From positions 19,605,991 to 19,669,990 of the forward strand of contig CM043942.1 of assembly GCA_014529385.2 (NCBI GenBank): a stretch of DNA of 64,000 bases. The letters are read 5' to 3'. The notes beneath the pieces were generated by a model. It saw only the letters and a program-made list of their open reading frames with translations. It was not told the origin of the DNA and searched no databases. This DNA comes from Adiantum capillus-veneris. Its lineage: Eukaryota; Streptophyta; Polypodiopsida; Polypodiales; Pteridaceae. Positions 34,637 to 43,879 of this stretch are shown here, piece by piece (position 1 is the first letter of the stretch; each line of letters begins with the position of its first letter). Position numbers and translations under genes: made by a program.

Positions 34637-35645
34637 TGTGACGTGTTTTGGCGAAATGGTGCGGACCACCCCAAAGTCTTTGAGATATGCTTTTTAATGC
34701 TTTTGGGGGCCTTAGATGTAAATAAATCATGCTTGTACAAAGTGTACAAAGGTGGTATGTGCCAGCTGTCTCTACCCATGTGGGCCAGTTGTGCGGGGTA
34801 CATAGTTTTGCTGTTTTTGTACATAGAAGTGTCGAGACTTCAAAGTGTGAGTTAGTGATTTAAAAATATGAAGAAAAACTGAGATTTTATCAGCTTGGGG
34901 TCGTGAGTGAGGAGGGATATTCAGCTGTGAAGAAGAAACTATGTGTTGCTACAGCCTGCGGTGAAGGGTGGGGGTTTTGGTGTAGAGGTGCCCCTCTTGC
35001 CTTGCGAGAGCCTGGAGTGGTGAGTTGAGAGTGTGTCTCTCCTCAATGGGCTGATGAAAGTGGGTGCTTATCTCTGCATATTGACCTCTCTTCATCTTGG
35101 TTCGAGGTATGGCAGCCATGCTGTTTGTGGTTCCCTTTGGTGCAGCTAGTCGAGGGTAGACTATGCGCTGCAATTCCTTGCTTGTACATACGCAAAAGGG
35201 CAAGGTTTTCCCCAAGTTTTCCATCACTTTTTTTGAGTTTTTTTGCTGAACTTTTTGGGTTTTCAAAGTGAGCTTGATTTGGATGGGTTTTGGTCAAGCT
35301 ATGTGTATGTATGGGAGCGCCTATGGAGTCTCTACTAGCACATGGAAGGGCGTTTGAAAAGAAGTGAAGCTCTTGGTTTTATGAGGAAAAGTGCAGAGAT
35401 TTCCATTGTTTTTATTTAATTTTTTACTTTGGTTTTCTTGGTTCCCTTGCTTCCTTTGGTGCATCCAAGTATAGTGGGAGTTGTAGCGGTGTAGAGGGAA
35501 GCTAGTCGAGGCTGCGTGTGAGTGAGGCTGTCAAAATTCATGAGAGAAGATCAGCCCATATTATCTTGAGAGAGATATAATCTTCATCCTCTTTTCTTGG
35601 TGTTGGTTTGAGGTGTTGTAGAGGCCAGCCCCCCAATCCTTCACA
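34637..35645 (+). mobile_element. 5' LTR of element F
   Basis: Bounded by TGTGACGTG and CCTTCACA. It is followed by TAAAC and then the primer-binding site. Confidence 0.9.
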
Positions 35646-35650
35646 TAAAC

Positions 35651-35664
35651 TGGTGGCCCCACTG
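35651..35664 (+). other. Probable primer-binding site of element F
   Basis: TGGTGGCCCCACTG starts five bases after the LTR. Its first nine bases match, from memory, the complement of the 3' end of a plant tRNA-Ile (...GGGCCACCA); the rest does not. The primer identity is weakly supported. Confidence 0.4.
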
Positions 35665-35755
35665 AGGAGGGGAGAGTAGTGTTTTGCTGCTTTGATTGTC
35701 AGGTTGGAGTCCACTTGGGAATCAAATCAAGGCCTTGTGTAATATTGGTTTGGAG

Positions 35756-36868
35756 ATGATTTTGCAGGATTTTCATCACTTGAAGAGGTTCTTGGAAGCT
35801 TGTGATACTGTATTTGGTACTTGTGGACAGAAAGATGACTATAAGCAGGGTTTGCTCTTCTTGTTGTCTTGCCAATATAGGCACTTTGAGTTCTTGAAGG
35901 TACTTCAAAAGTTTCTTATGGATGATGCTATGTATGACATATGTGGTAGTTGGGAAAAGACAAAGTATGCTTTTTTGGAGTTTAGCAAAGGTCTTGCAAG
36001 TGGAGAAACAGGTTATGTTAATGAATATGCATCTCTATGGGATAAGGAAGACATTGTCTTCGATAGCACATGCAAAAGGGATGAGGTCATGCAAATTGTG
36101 AATGTGAACTTCCAATATGAAGAAGCTCATTTGGGGAAGCCTATGGCAGAGTATGCATTGTGGAAGCTTGAGGTAGGTCTTTGTGACCAAGAAGTCAAGT
36201 GTGATAATGAAGCATCATGTGATTGTGTGGACGATGAAATTGTAGATGAGATGGATACTTGTCATGTGGATTTGGATGCTACATATGCTATAATGGATAC
36301 TTCTTATGGTGATGAAAGCACTGATTTTGATGACTTGAATGCTGATTTGCAGTCCTTTTCTATGAATGATGTTAAGGTGAATGAAGACTATGTCTCTACA
36401 TATGGGTTATTTGATGAGCTCCCCATGGTTATCAATACTGATGAAAGTACTCATACTACACATGATGATTTGGTGTCTCATGCCTCTTTTGATAATGCAA
36501 AAATTGAGATCTTTGATGATTATCAATACCCCATTGGTATGCATGAGATGGTGTCACATGAAGATTATGTGTCTACGTTTGGCTTGTTTGATGAGATTGA
36601 GGACATTCCTAATGATGCCAAGCATAGAGATGAAGAGCATGCATCCCTTGTGAATTTTGATATGGTGGATGGTACTATGCCTCTTATGATTGGTTTTGAG
36701 ATGCAAACAATTCAGGAAGTTTTTATGGGAGATGATGTTATTGTGGATGGTGAGAGACAAGGCTTTGATGATAGTGTCTCTAGTTATGCCAAGAAAGGAT
36801 ACTATGTATTGTGTTATGAGGGAGAGATGCTTCGATGTTTATGTGAAGAGGATATTGAGTACCTTTAA
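35756..36868 (+). CDS. Unknown acidic protein of element F, ORF1
   Basis: This is a 370-codon open frame from the first ATG at 35756 (the frame is open upstream to 35696). It has no stop, unlike almost everything around it. The N-terminal third is hydrophobic/helical (MILQDFHHLKRFLEACDTVF, LLFLLSCQYRHFEFLKVLQK). The rest is strongly acidic with many Asp, Glu and Met. Two internal repeats, EDYVSTYGLFDE and EDYVSTFGLFDE, lie about 60 residues apart. I find no zinc knuckle, catalytic motif, signal peptide or clear membrane segment, and I recognise no family. It lies in frame with nothing else and ends where ORF2 takes over in another frame. It may be a structural protein replacing gag or a captured gene; neither is shown. 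Confidence 0.6.
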   Translation: MILQDFHHLKRFLEACDTVFGTCGQKDDYKQGLLFLLSCQYRHFEFLKVLQKFLMDDAMYDICGSWEKTKYAFLEFSKGLASGETGYVNEYASLWDKEDIVFDSTCKRDEVMQIVNVNFQYEEAHLGKPMAEYALWKLEVGLCDQEVKCDNEASCDCVDDEIVDEMDTCHVDLDATYAIMDTSYGDESTDFDDLNADLQSFSMNDVKVNEDYVSTYGLFDELPMVINTDESTHTTHDDLVSHASFDNAKIEIFDDYQYPIGMHEMVSHEDYVSTFGLFDEIEDIPNDAKHRDEEHASLVNFDMVDGTMPLMIGFEMQTIQEVFMGDDVIVDGERQGFDDSVSSYAKKGYYVLCYEGEMLRCLCEEDIEYL

Positions 36869-37184
36869 GAAATATTGTGATGCATCCTTACCATGTGTTT
36901 ATGATTGTCAAGCCAATAGCTTGTGGGGGATGAATTGCTTTGATTGGCAACTCATTGTATGTTCTCTCTTTTATGATGAGGTGTATGGTAGATATGTTGG
37001 GAGGTACCATGCTGATATCACTGATTTTGAGAATGTTCATTTTTCAAATTATGGCATGCAATGTTATGTGCTTGATAGAGGTAAGTGGGATATACTTGAT
37101 TTCACAAGTGCATGGGCTTTTGCTTCAAGCGAGGTAGCTCTTGGTATATCATGTGTATGGTTGTTACATGAAGAATGGAGGTGA
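36868..37184 (+). CDS. Unknown continuation frame of element F, ORF2
   Basis: The open frame 36690-37184 overlaps the end of ORF1. Its part after 36868 reads like genuine protein (YCDASLPCVYDCQANSLWGM, then DRGKWDILDFTSAWAFASSE). It is rich in Trp, Tyr, Cys and Phe, in contrast to acidic ORF1. Either an indel or a frameshift signal near 36865 (ACCTTTAAGAAAT) joins the two, giving a protein of about 475 residues, or it is a separate product. The family is unknown. Confidence 0.45.
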
Positions 37185-37317
37185 GTGGTGAGAGTAGACA
37201 CCCTTTGTGGTGTTCATCATGAGAATTAATTCCTTCTTGAGATTCAAACTAAATAGAGTGACTACTTGTGATGATAGAATGTGTATATGAAACACTTGAA
37301 AGTGTTCCATGCTTGTT

Positions 37318-37324
37318 GGGGGGG
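37318..37324 (+). other. Polypurine (G) tract of element F
   Basis: Seven Gs followed by CAATA precede the 3' LTR at 37330. Confidence 0.6.
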
Positions 37325-37329
37325 CAATA

Positions 37330-38347
37330 TGTGACGTGTTTTGGCGAAATGGTGCGGACCACCCCAAAGTCTTTGAGATATGATTTTTAATGATTTTGGG
37401 GGCCTTAGATGTAAATAAAGTATGCTTGTACAAAGTGTACAAAGGTGGTATGTGCCAGCTGTCTCTACGCATGTGGGCCAGTTGTGCGGGGTACATAGTT
37501 TTGCTGTTTTTGTACATAGAAGTGTCGAGACTTCAAAGTGTGAGTTAGTGCTTTAAAATATGAAGAAAAACTGAACTTTTATCAGCTTGGGGTCGTGAGT
37601 GAGGAGGGATATTCAGCTGTGAAGAAGAAACTATGTGTTGCTGCAGCCTGCGGTGAAGGGTGGGGGTTTTGGTGTAGAGGTGCCCCTCTTGCCTTGCGAG
37701 AGCGTGGTGTGGTGAGTTGAGAGTGTGTCTCTCCTCAATGGGCTGATGAAAGTGGGTGCTTAGCTCTGCATATTGACCTCTCTTCATCTTGGTTTGAGGT
37801 ATGGCAGCCATGTTGTTTGTGGTTCCCTTTGGTGCAGCTAGTCGAGGGTAGACTATACGCTGCAATTCCTTGCTTGTACATACGCAAAAGGGCAAGGTTT
37901 TCCCCAATTTTTCCATGAATTTTTTTGAGTTTTTTTGCTGAACTTTGTGGGTTTTCAAAGTGAGCTTGATTTGGATGGGTTTTGGTCAAGCTATGTGTAT
38001 GTATGGGAGCGCCTATGGAGTCTCTACTAGCACATGGAAGGGCGTTTGAAAAGAAGTGAAGCTCTTGGTTTTATGAGAAAAAGTGCAGAGATTTCCATTG
38101 TTTTTATTTACTTTTTTACTTTGGTTTTCTTGGTTCCCTTGCTTCCTTTGGTTCATCCAAGTATAGTGGGAGTTGTAGCGGTGTAGAGGGAAGCTAGTCG
38201 AAGCTAGTCGAGGCTACGTGTGAGTGAGGCTGTCAAAATTCATGAGAGAAGATCAGCCCATATTATCTTGAGAGAGATATACTCTTCATCCTCTTTTCTT
38301 GGTGTTGGTTTGAGGTGTTGTAGAGGCCAGCCCCCCAATCCTTCACA
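37330..38347 (+). mobile_element. 3' LTR of element F
   Basis: It matches 34637-35645. It ends CTTCACA, then ACGC target duplication. Confidence 0.9.
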
Positions 38348-38539
38348 ACGCAAATGTTGATCTTTTCCTCTTCGATATAGTTGGTTTCCAATAAGAGAAT
38401 AATCTCTTGCTTCAGTTTCAGTTGCTCTTTGGCGGCGTTTACTCATATCCTCAGGAAATGTTCGGCTTGATAAGTAAGTAGCTAGATAGTTACTCCACTT
38501 AGGAACGAGTGATATTTGGAACAATGTCACATGAGGTAT
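38348..38539 (-). pseudogene. B2 integrase zinc module 2 (part before F)
   Basis: The minus strand reads IPHVTLFQISLVPKW, then SNYLATYLSSRTFPEDMSKR, DYSLIGNQLYRRGKDQHLR. It parallels module 1, which reads LPYAYLFSVEMIPRW and later LLVGRLYKRNRDGVL. It is followed, after F, by the HHCC finger at 34636-34456. Confidence 0.8.
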
Positions 38540-38915
38540 GGGTGCTTGTTTTTGGCATTGAGGACATTTTTTCACAAATGAGTAACATCACTCCTCATAG
38601 TTGGCCAAAATACTCCAAGTCTCAAGATCCGTTGTATTGTTTGGCCTTCCGCAAAGTGAAGTCCTACTATGGTAATATGTGCTTGACTTAGGTATTGGGT
38701 TTTCTTCTCAAGATTAATGCACAAAACAATACTCCATCTCGATTTCTTTTGTACAGCCTTCCAACTAGTAATTGATACATAGCCGATTGCTCAATTAACC
38801 CGATTGTAATAAGAAGTGGTATTTGCCAATCCACTTGAGCTATGGTCATCAAGGATACCATATTTTTAAACCATCGAGGTATCATTTCCACGGAGAACAG
38901 ATATGCATATGGTAG
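38540..38915 (-). pseudogene. B2 integrase zinc module 1 (extra copy)
   Basis: It starts at codon 38915 (LPYAYLFSVEMIPRW). It continues through LLVGRLYKRNRDGVLFCALI, a 1-base frame shift, then KKTQYLSQAHITIVGLHF with two histidines (H-x6-H), QTIQRILRLGVFWPT and KKCPQCQKQAP with two cysteines. This is a complete HHCC-type integrase N-terminal module of about 125 codons. It is directly followed, in the same open frame, by the start of module 2. Other plant gypsy elements, as I know them, have one such module. Confidence 0.75.
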
Positions 38916-40304
38916 ATCATCATCTACTCCCTTTGGTGGTTCTCCCGAAACAATCCTTGAAAAATGATCTGCTCTTTGATGAGTGGTGAGCTTTTCACAA
39001 CTACAGTGAAATCAAATTCCAAAAGAATGATGAACCATCTCACTATTCTTCCTTTGTTGCATGGCTTGGTGACCAAGTACAAAAAGGCTTGGTGGTCCAC
39101 AAAGAACACAAATTTGTTAGCTAATAGGTAATGTCTATACTTTTTTATGGCATAGATCATTCCTAATCCTTCCCTTTCGGTGGTTGTATAGTTTTTCTCT
39201 GCCATAATCAACTGTCTACTAGCATAAGAAATGGGAAAATCAAATTTTCCATCTCCTGGTTGAGCTAGTATACACCCAATGGCAAAATTGGAAGCATCTA
39301 CATGTATGTGGAATATCTTATTGCAATCTGGTGCTTTCAATATTGGAGCTGTAGTGAGAGCTTGCTTAAGATTCATGAAGGATTCTTCACACTTATCAGA
39401 TTCAAAGAGTGTAATCAAGCCGTACATGGGTTTTGCGATTATAGCGTACATGTAAATGAATCGTCTGTAATATCCACAATGTCGCATGAAAGCTTGAAAC
39501 ACATTGACTCTTGTCGGTCTAAGCAAATCAGCAATCACATGAATTTTATCCATATCAATAGCTATGCCACTTGTAGACACTATATATCCAAGAATTTTTC
39601 CTTGTCTACCCATAAATGTGCACTTTTCAGGATTTAAGCGAATCCTATAAAGTCTACAATTTTTGAATATCTTTTTGAGGTGCTCAAAATGATCAGCTTG
39701 GATTGATGAATGTACACATAGATCATCCATATATACTTCCAAGGAATTCCGAAGGTATTCCTTAAAAGCATGGCTCATCAATCTTTGAAAGGTGGCAGGA
39801 GCATTAGTTAACCCAAAAGGCATAACCCGATAGGCAAAAATATCCCATTCAGTTGCAAAGGTAGTTTTATGCTGATCTTTGGGGTCAATCAAAAGTCAAT
39901 TGTATCCCGAAAAGCCATCTAAAAAGCTATAAGCTTCTTTTCTTGAAACTCGTTCTAAAACATTTTCAGTGATTGGAAGAGGAAAGTTGTCTCTAATGGT
40001 AGTTGCATTCACTTTCTTGAGATTGAAACATACCCTTAATTGTCCATTTTTCTTGGGTTCTACCACAATTGGAGACACCCAATCTGTGTGTTCAATTTCA
40101 TAAATGAATTCGACCTCCTTTAGCTTTTCTATCTCCTTTGATCTTCCTGGAAAATGTCTCATTATAAGTGTATGGCCTTTGTCTGCTTGGTTTTGCATCA
40201 CCTCTCATAGGTATGGTATGTTGACAGATTTTTGGATCAACACCCTTGAGATCCTTATAAGACCAAGCAAAGATATCTTGGTATTCTTTCAGTAAGCTTA
40301 ACAA
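38916..40304 (-). pseudogene. B2 reverse transcriptase and RNase H
   Basis: The N-terminal RT frame (40098-40304) gives LLKEYQDIFAWSYKDLKGVD. Frame 39896-40201 gives DWVSPIVVEPKKNGQLRVCF, then RDNFPLPITENVLERV and YSFLDGFSGYN, ending in a stop. Frame 38924-39892 (322 codons, open) gives [19 protein letters not shown], the catalytic VYMDDLCVHS, LGYIVSTSGIAIDMDKI and YYRRFIYMYA. It continues into RNase H (FHIHVDASNFAIGCILAQ, YTTTEREGLGMIYAIKKYRH, FFVDHQAF). It needs one readthrough at 39896 and lost its start in an indel near 40150. Confidence 0.9.
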
Positions 40305-40792
40305 AATCTCTTCTTCTTCTTCCGTCAGGTCGTTTGCAATGTAGGAAAGTCTAGGCTCTTCTCGGCCAGAATTATCTTTTTTGATTTTCAGATCCTTCGT
40401 AGAACTCGTCCTTTTTTCTTAGTTCCCTGACAGGTTGTTCGACTATGATTTTCGGTCTTGGAGAGTATATTTCTTGTAATAGGATGGAACACTCATTACA
40501 TCTTTACCCTTTTCCTCAGTGGTTTCCATTTCAGTTGTATATATCTCCTTTAGAGCTTTTTTCAACTCTTGTTGATAGTTCTTTCTGCATTCAACTCGTG
40601 TCATGGTTGAATCCTTGTCTTGGTATTTAGGTTTTGCTTGAGTTTCCTTTCTCATTTTTCTCAATGTTTTTGATATTTATTGCTTTTTGTTTAAAGGATA
40701 TCTACCAGTGATTTTGTCTTTGATACAATCATGGGCATCTATTTGCATCAAAAACTGTGTTCTACTGGAGACTGGTAGCATAGGTCTAGCTT

Positions 40793-41518
40793 TCATTTTC
40801 TCGTGTTTCTTTTTCTTCTATACCATTTCTTTCTTCTCGGTTTCTGGTTTGGAAAGTCAAAAAACTTTTCCTCCCCTCCTTTCATGAGTAATTTAGCTCT
40901 CACATGTTCTTTTTCTGACCCCGAATCATCAGAGGTAGCTGAATGTTCTTCCAAGTCATTAGTTGCATCATAGTAGAGGTCTGAAAAGACTTGTTGAGCC
41001 TTCATCAAGTCCTTGGATTCTTGAATTTCATCTTCAATGTGAAGGGTTGAGATCATTTGTATGGGAATTATGTCATAGCCGTCCTCATTGAAAAATTGAG
41101 TAGGCATAGACGTATTTACACATACATCCATTGTTGCTAAAGTTTGAGTCCACTCAAATGGCTCAAACAAATGCTCTGGAAAGGGTTCACGTACATAGGC
41201 TTTGTCGGTGCAATCCCTTTCTAAGATACATTCTTCTTGTTTTAAGCTCCTATTTTTTGAGGCTCCGCACATCCAAATATGTGTGTCTTTGTTCAACCAA
41301 GATGGAAGCTTAGTTTCAACCGAAGAGACTGAGTCAAATTCTTTCATGGGCCTTTTCATGACATCTTTATAAGTGTGATCTTTTGGATTAACCCTTGTTA
41401 TTGATCCCACTTGCTTCAAGTACAGATAATTCTTTCCCCAGTCTTGGATAAGTTGTACTTGTCGCATGAAAGGTCTTTCCAAGATGATTTCATAATTGAG
41501 TTTCTGTCCAAAGTCCAC
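40793..41518 (-). pseudogene. B2 protease end and conserved linker domain
   Basis: A 241-codon open frame on the minus strand. It begins in the protease C-terminus (FGQKLNYEIILERPFMRQ) and contains DWGKNYLYLKQVGSITRVN. It then carries the linker domain shared with B1: LPSWLNKDTHIWMCGASKNR, SLKQEECILERD, HLFEPFEWTQTL, FFNEDGYDIIPI. It ends in an acidic and then highly basic tail (PNQKPRRKKWYRRK). The linker has no catalytic motif I recognise. Stops separate it from RT at about 40700-40300. Confidence 0.65.
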
Positions 41519-41798
41519 TATTGCAAAAGTGTGTTGATATTCAATCCACAGGAATTAACTATTCTTTTTCAAGTAGTCCTAAGGGTCTTTCAATGTGTCC
41601 ATCAACCAATTGCAATTTTATTTGAGTTTGTCTAACGGGTGGTTGTCCCCATGATTCCCATACTGATTTCGTGGTTATGGCTATGCCTGCCTCACTATCC
41701 AGTATTGCCATGGTTTCTATATCATTATATCTCACCGGAAGGGTTGCGTTCCTTCCTCCCCTTCGTACTATTCTCCAACTTTGTTCATTGGAACACAT
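41519..41798 (-). pseudogene. B2 aspartic protease (active-site half)
   Basis: Minus frame 41559-41798 reads ATLPVRYNDIETMAILDSEA, with the D-S-G-A-G active site changed to D-S-E-A-G (codons about 41699-41685). ITTKSVWESWGQ and LQLVDGHIERPLGLLEK follow. An indel at about 41540 shifts the frame to 40793-41518, where IILERPF completes the domain about 71 codons after the aspartate. Normal gag-pol position. The glycine-to-glutamate change makes activity unlikely. Confidence 0.8.
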
Positions 41799-41849
41799 CT
41801 AATCTCTTTGTTATCCAATTCGTGTTTCAATTTTCTCAATTTTATTGCG

Positions 41850-42555
41850 ATTAGCCCTGTTATCCCCACCTTCTCTAGAGTTTTCTATAGATCATTCCAT
41901 AAATATGGTCTACTTTTTAATAGTTCTTCTAAAGTAAGAGTGCATTGAATGGGTGTAGACATGATTGAATGGATGTCGTCTGCCTCTAGGGTCTATTCCG
42001 CTCTTTTTATTTGAGTGGTTTTACACACTATGGATTCATCTTCGTTATCTCCCAAGTAAGAGGGTAGTGTTTTTAGACATTCCTGAAGCTTCAGAGCCGC
42101 AATCCCCATTGTACATCCATGTCAGGTAGATTGTCTAACCAAACTTTCTCTATAGGAGCTGACTTCAGAGTTATGCTCCCATCATTAATCTCTCTTACTT
42201 TTTTCCATAAGTGTCCCGGCCACTCTTCTTCTATGAACGGAATTCCATCTAAGGCATCTTCACTGTCAGGCACTATGAGTTCTGGCTCTTTTGTTTCAAG
42301 GTGGGGTTCTACCACCACTTCGGATTTTTCTTTACATGTTCCTTTCACAAACTCCTCAGGTTTTGCCATACTCTCGAGCTTGGGTTTTCGTTTTTCCAGC
42401 ATCTCTTGAGTAATCCTTACCAAATTTTGATAAGCTTCAAAATTAGCTGCTCCCATATCTGGAGATAGTTTTTCCATTTTTTTCCCATGTTTTGGCTTGC
42501 TTTAAGTCCCGCTTGGTAAGCTTCCAAGGCTACATTAACCTTGGTCACTTTTGAG
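41850..42555 (-). pseudogene. B2 gag-protease spacer
   Basis: Frame 42091-42477 reads MEKLSPDMGAANFEAYQNLV and ends with PGHLWKKVREINDGSITLKS. Upstream, KVNVALEAYQAGLKASQNMG can be read to about 42553. H at 50866-51338 carries the equivalent block (WPQSLWEKIKNRKDGRATLL), which supports grouping. Near 41920 a CTLTLEELLKSRPYLW-type segment precedes the protease, as in B1. The gag core and knuckles are missing because E1 starts at about 42556. Confidence 0.6.
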
Positions 42556-42558
42556 CTG

Positions 42559-42586
42559 AAAGTAAATAATCGCGATTATTTACTTT
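42559..42586. repeat. Perfect 28-bp palindrome
   Basis: Arms AAAGTAAATAAT and ATTATTTACTTT flank CGCG, so it is perfectly self-complementary. It contains the same inverted motif as 30326 and 30904. A half copy is at 42699-42710. Confidence 0.95.
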
Positions 42587-42808
42587 AGGCCTAAAATGAG
42601 CATTTTTTTTAACTTTTTCAGTGGGCAGTCTTTTTATGAGCTATTTTAAGTCTCTGAGTCAAGTCACAACTTAATTTGGCCTAAAATATCAAGAAAAAGT
42701 AAATAATCTGAGTTTTTGCAAACTCTTGAAATCTTACCTCAAATTGCGTCCTTAAGCTTACACTGGTTCATACAATTTTTAAAGCATACTCTCCAGTCGG
42801 ATCCAATG

Positions 42809-42836
42809 GTGGACAGCCAATGGTGGACAGTCTTCT
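42809..42836. repeat. 14-bp tandem duplication
   Basis: CCAATGGTGGACAG occurs twice in direct succession. Confidence 0.85.
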
Positions 42837-43463
42837 GGTGCTATTTCTAGCAGTAGACCTGAAATTTTGCAACTTCACATAAACGACTCACAATTGATTC
42901 TTTTGGATAGAGCAATGTTTTGAGATTCCACCTCGGATTCTACTTACCCTACTCTTAAGTTCTACTACAATTGTAAGGTTTCCATTTTCTGAAACCTTCT
43001 AAGTTGTATAAAGCTTAATCAAACTGATATGATTATTGAGAAAGCAATGTAGAATTGTCCGACCATGGCAAATATTGGTATTTTTGGAATCTTAAGCACA
43101 GCAAACCCCGGGCTAGAAATTTTCAGAATTGAATTCCGATAAAAACTGGCATAGTTATGACCCCTGGAAGTTTACACTGTGAATTGAGTAAAATAGGTAA
43201 AATTGAAGGGTTACAGTAATCATTTAAGCATAGACTTTATTAAAGGCCTCCTAGATATTTACAAGATATTTACCAATTAAGCAAAAATAGGTCAAAATAT
43301 AGCAAAATTGATATTTTAAAAGTTGGCAGGTAATGGGAGGGTCATTATTGACCTGCCAGGGACTCATTTAGCAGAAGGGGACGTTTTTTGACCTGTAGGG
43401 GACTGCTTGAACTACAAGCAACTGTCTTTTTCAGTCGGTGAGAGCTTATGAGTGCCAGAAAAC

Positions 43464-43472
43464 TATAAATAG
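43464..43472 (+). promoter_or_regulatory. TATA box of E1
   Basis: TATAAATAG in the context GAAAACTATAAATAGGACCCC. The same context, GAAAACCTATAAATAAGACCCC, is at 53131 in E2. Confidence 0.7.
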
Positions 43473-43879
43473 GACCCCTAGCTTCACATTTAGACAGACT
43501 GGGAGCCTTGATACTGTCTCTCTCATATAGAGAGAACACTACGCAGAAATCATTAGAGATTAATCTCTAATTGATTAACCTAAACGATAATTAGCTTAAT
43601 CCTTCTTAATTGGCAAGGTTAGATTAAGCTATTTTGTTAATAAATCAAAGATTAGGCTTATGTATACTCATAAAACCTCTCTCAATTAAATAATCTCTGT
43701 TGATTATTGTAATTAAGATTAGTGATATTAAGCTAATTAATTATCCTATCATATTAGGACTGAAATTAGCCAAATTAACCATGAATTAATGGTAAATATA
43801 TTAATTAAGCTTAGATTAAGTTGAGATAATTATGAGAGTTGCATTAGACAGTCATTAAGCTAGGAAAATTATCCTATAA

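Larger units (their letters stand above)
34637..38347 (+). mobile_element. Element F: 3.7-kb non-autonomous LTR retrotransposon
   Basis: LTRs of 1009 bp (34637-35645) and 1018 bp (37330-38347) start TGTGACG and end CTTCACA. They are highly similar by eye; one difference is a 10-base duplication (AAGCTAGTCG) near 38200. The 1684-bp interior has a primer-binding site, an unknown open frame and a G-run before the 3' LTR. ACGC flanks both ends (34633-34636 and 38348-38351), and a 4-bp duplication keeps the host B2 frame intact. There is no gag, protease, RT or integrase. Confidence 0.9.
32345..42555 (-). mobile_element. Element B2: Tat/Athila-like gypsy, split by F
   Basis: On the minus strand the order is gag-protease spacer (42555-41880), protease (41798-41350), linker domain (41518-40793), RT (40304-39400), RNase H (39400-38920), two integrase zinc modules (38915-38348 and 34636-34456), integrase core and C-terminus (34456-33440), a second retropepsin-like domain (33460-33010), a tail (to about 32390) and a purine-rich tract (about 32350-32365). 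Element F occupies 34637-38347. Gag is cut off at 42555 by E1. RT features (FAWSYKDLKGVD, YMDD) place it with the non-chromodomain Tat/Athila side. Many stops and frameshifts. Confidence 0.75.

Noticed and set aside
35651-35664. Firm assignment of the F primer to tRNA-Ile
   Set aside because: Only nine leading bases match what I recall; the remainder does not, so I left it as tentative.
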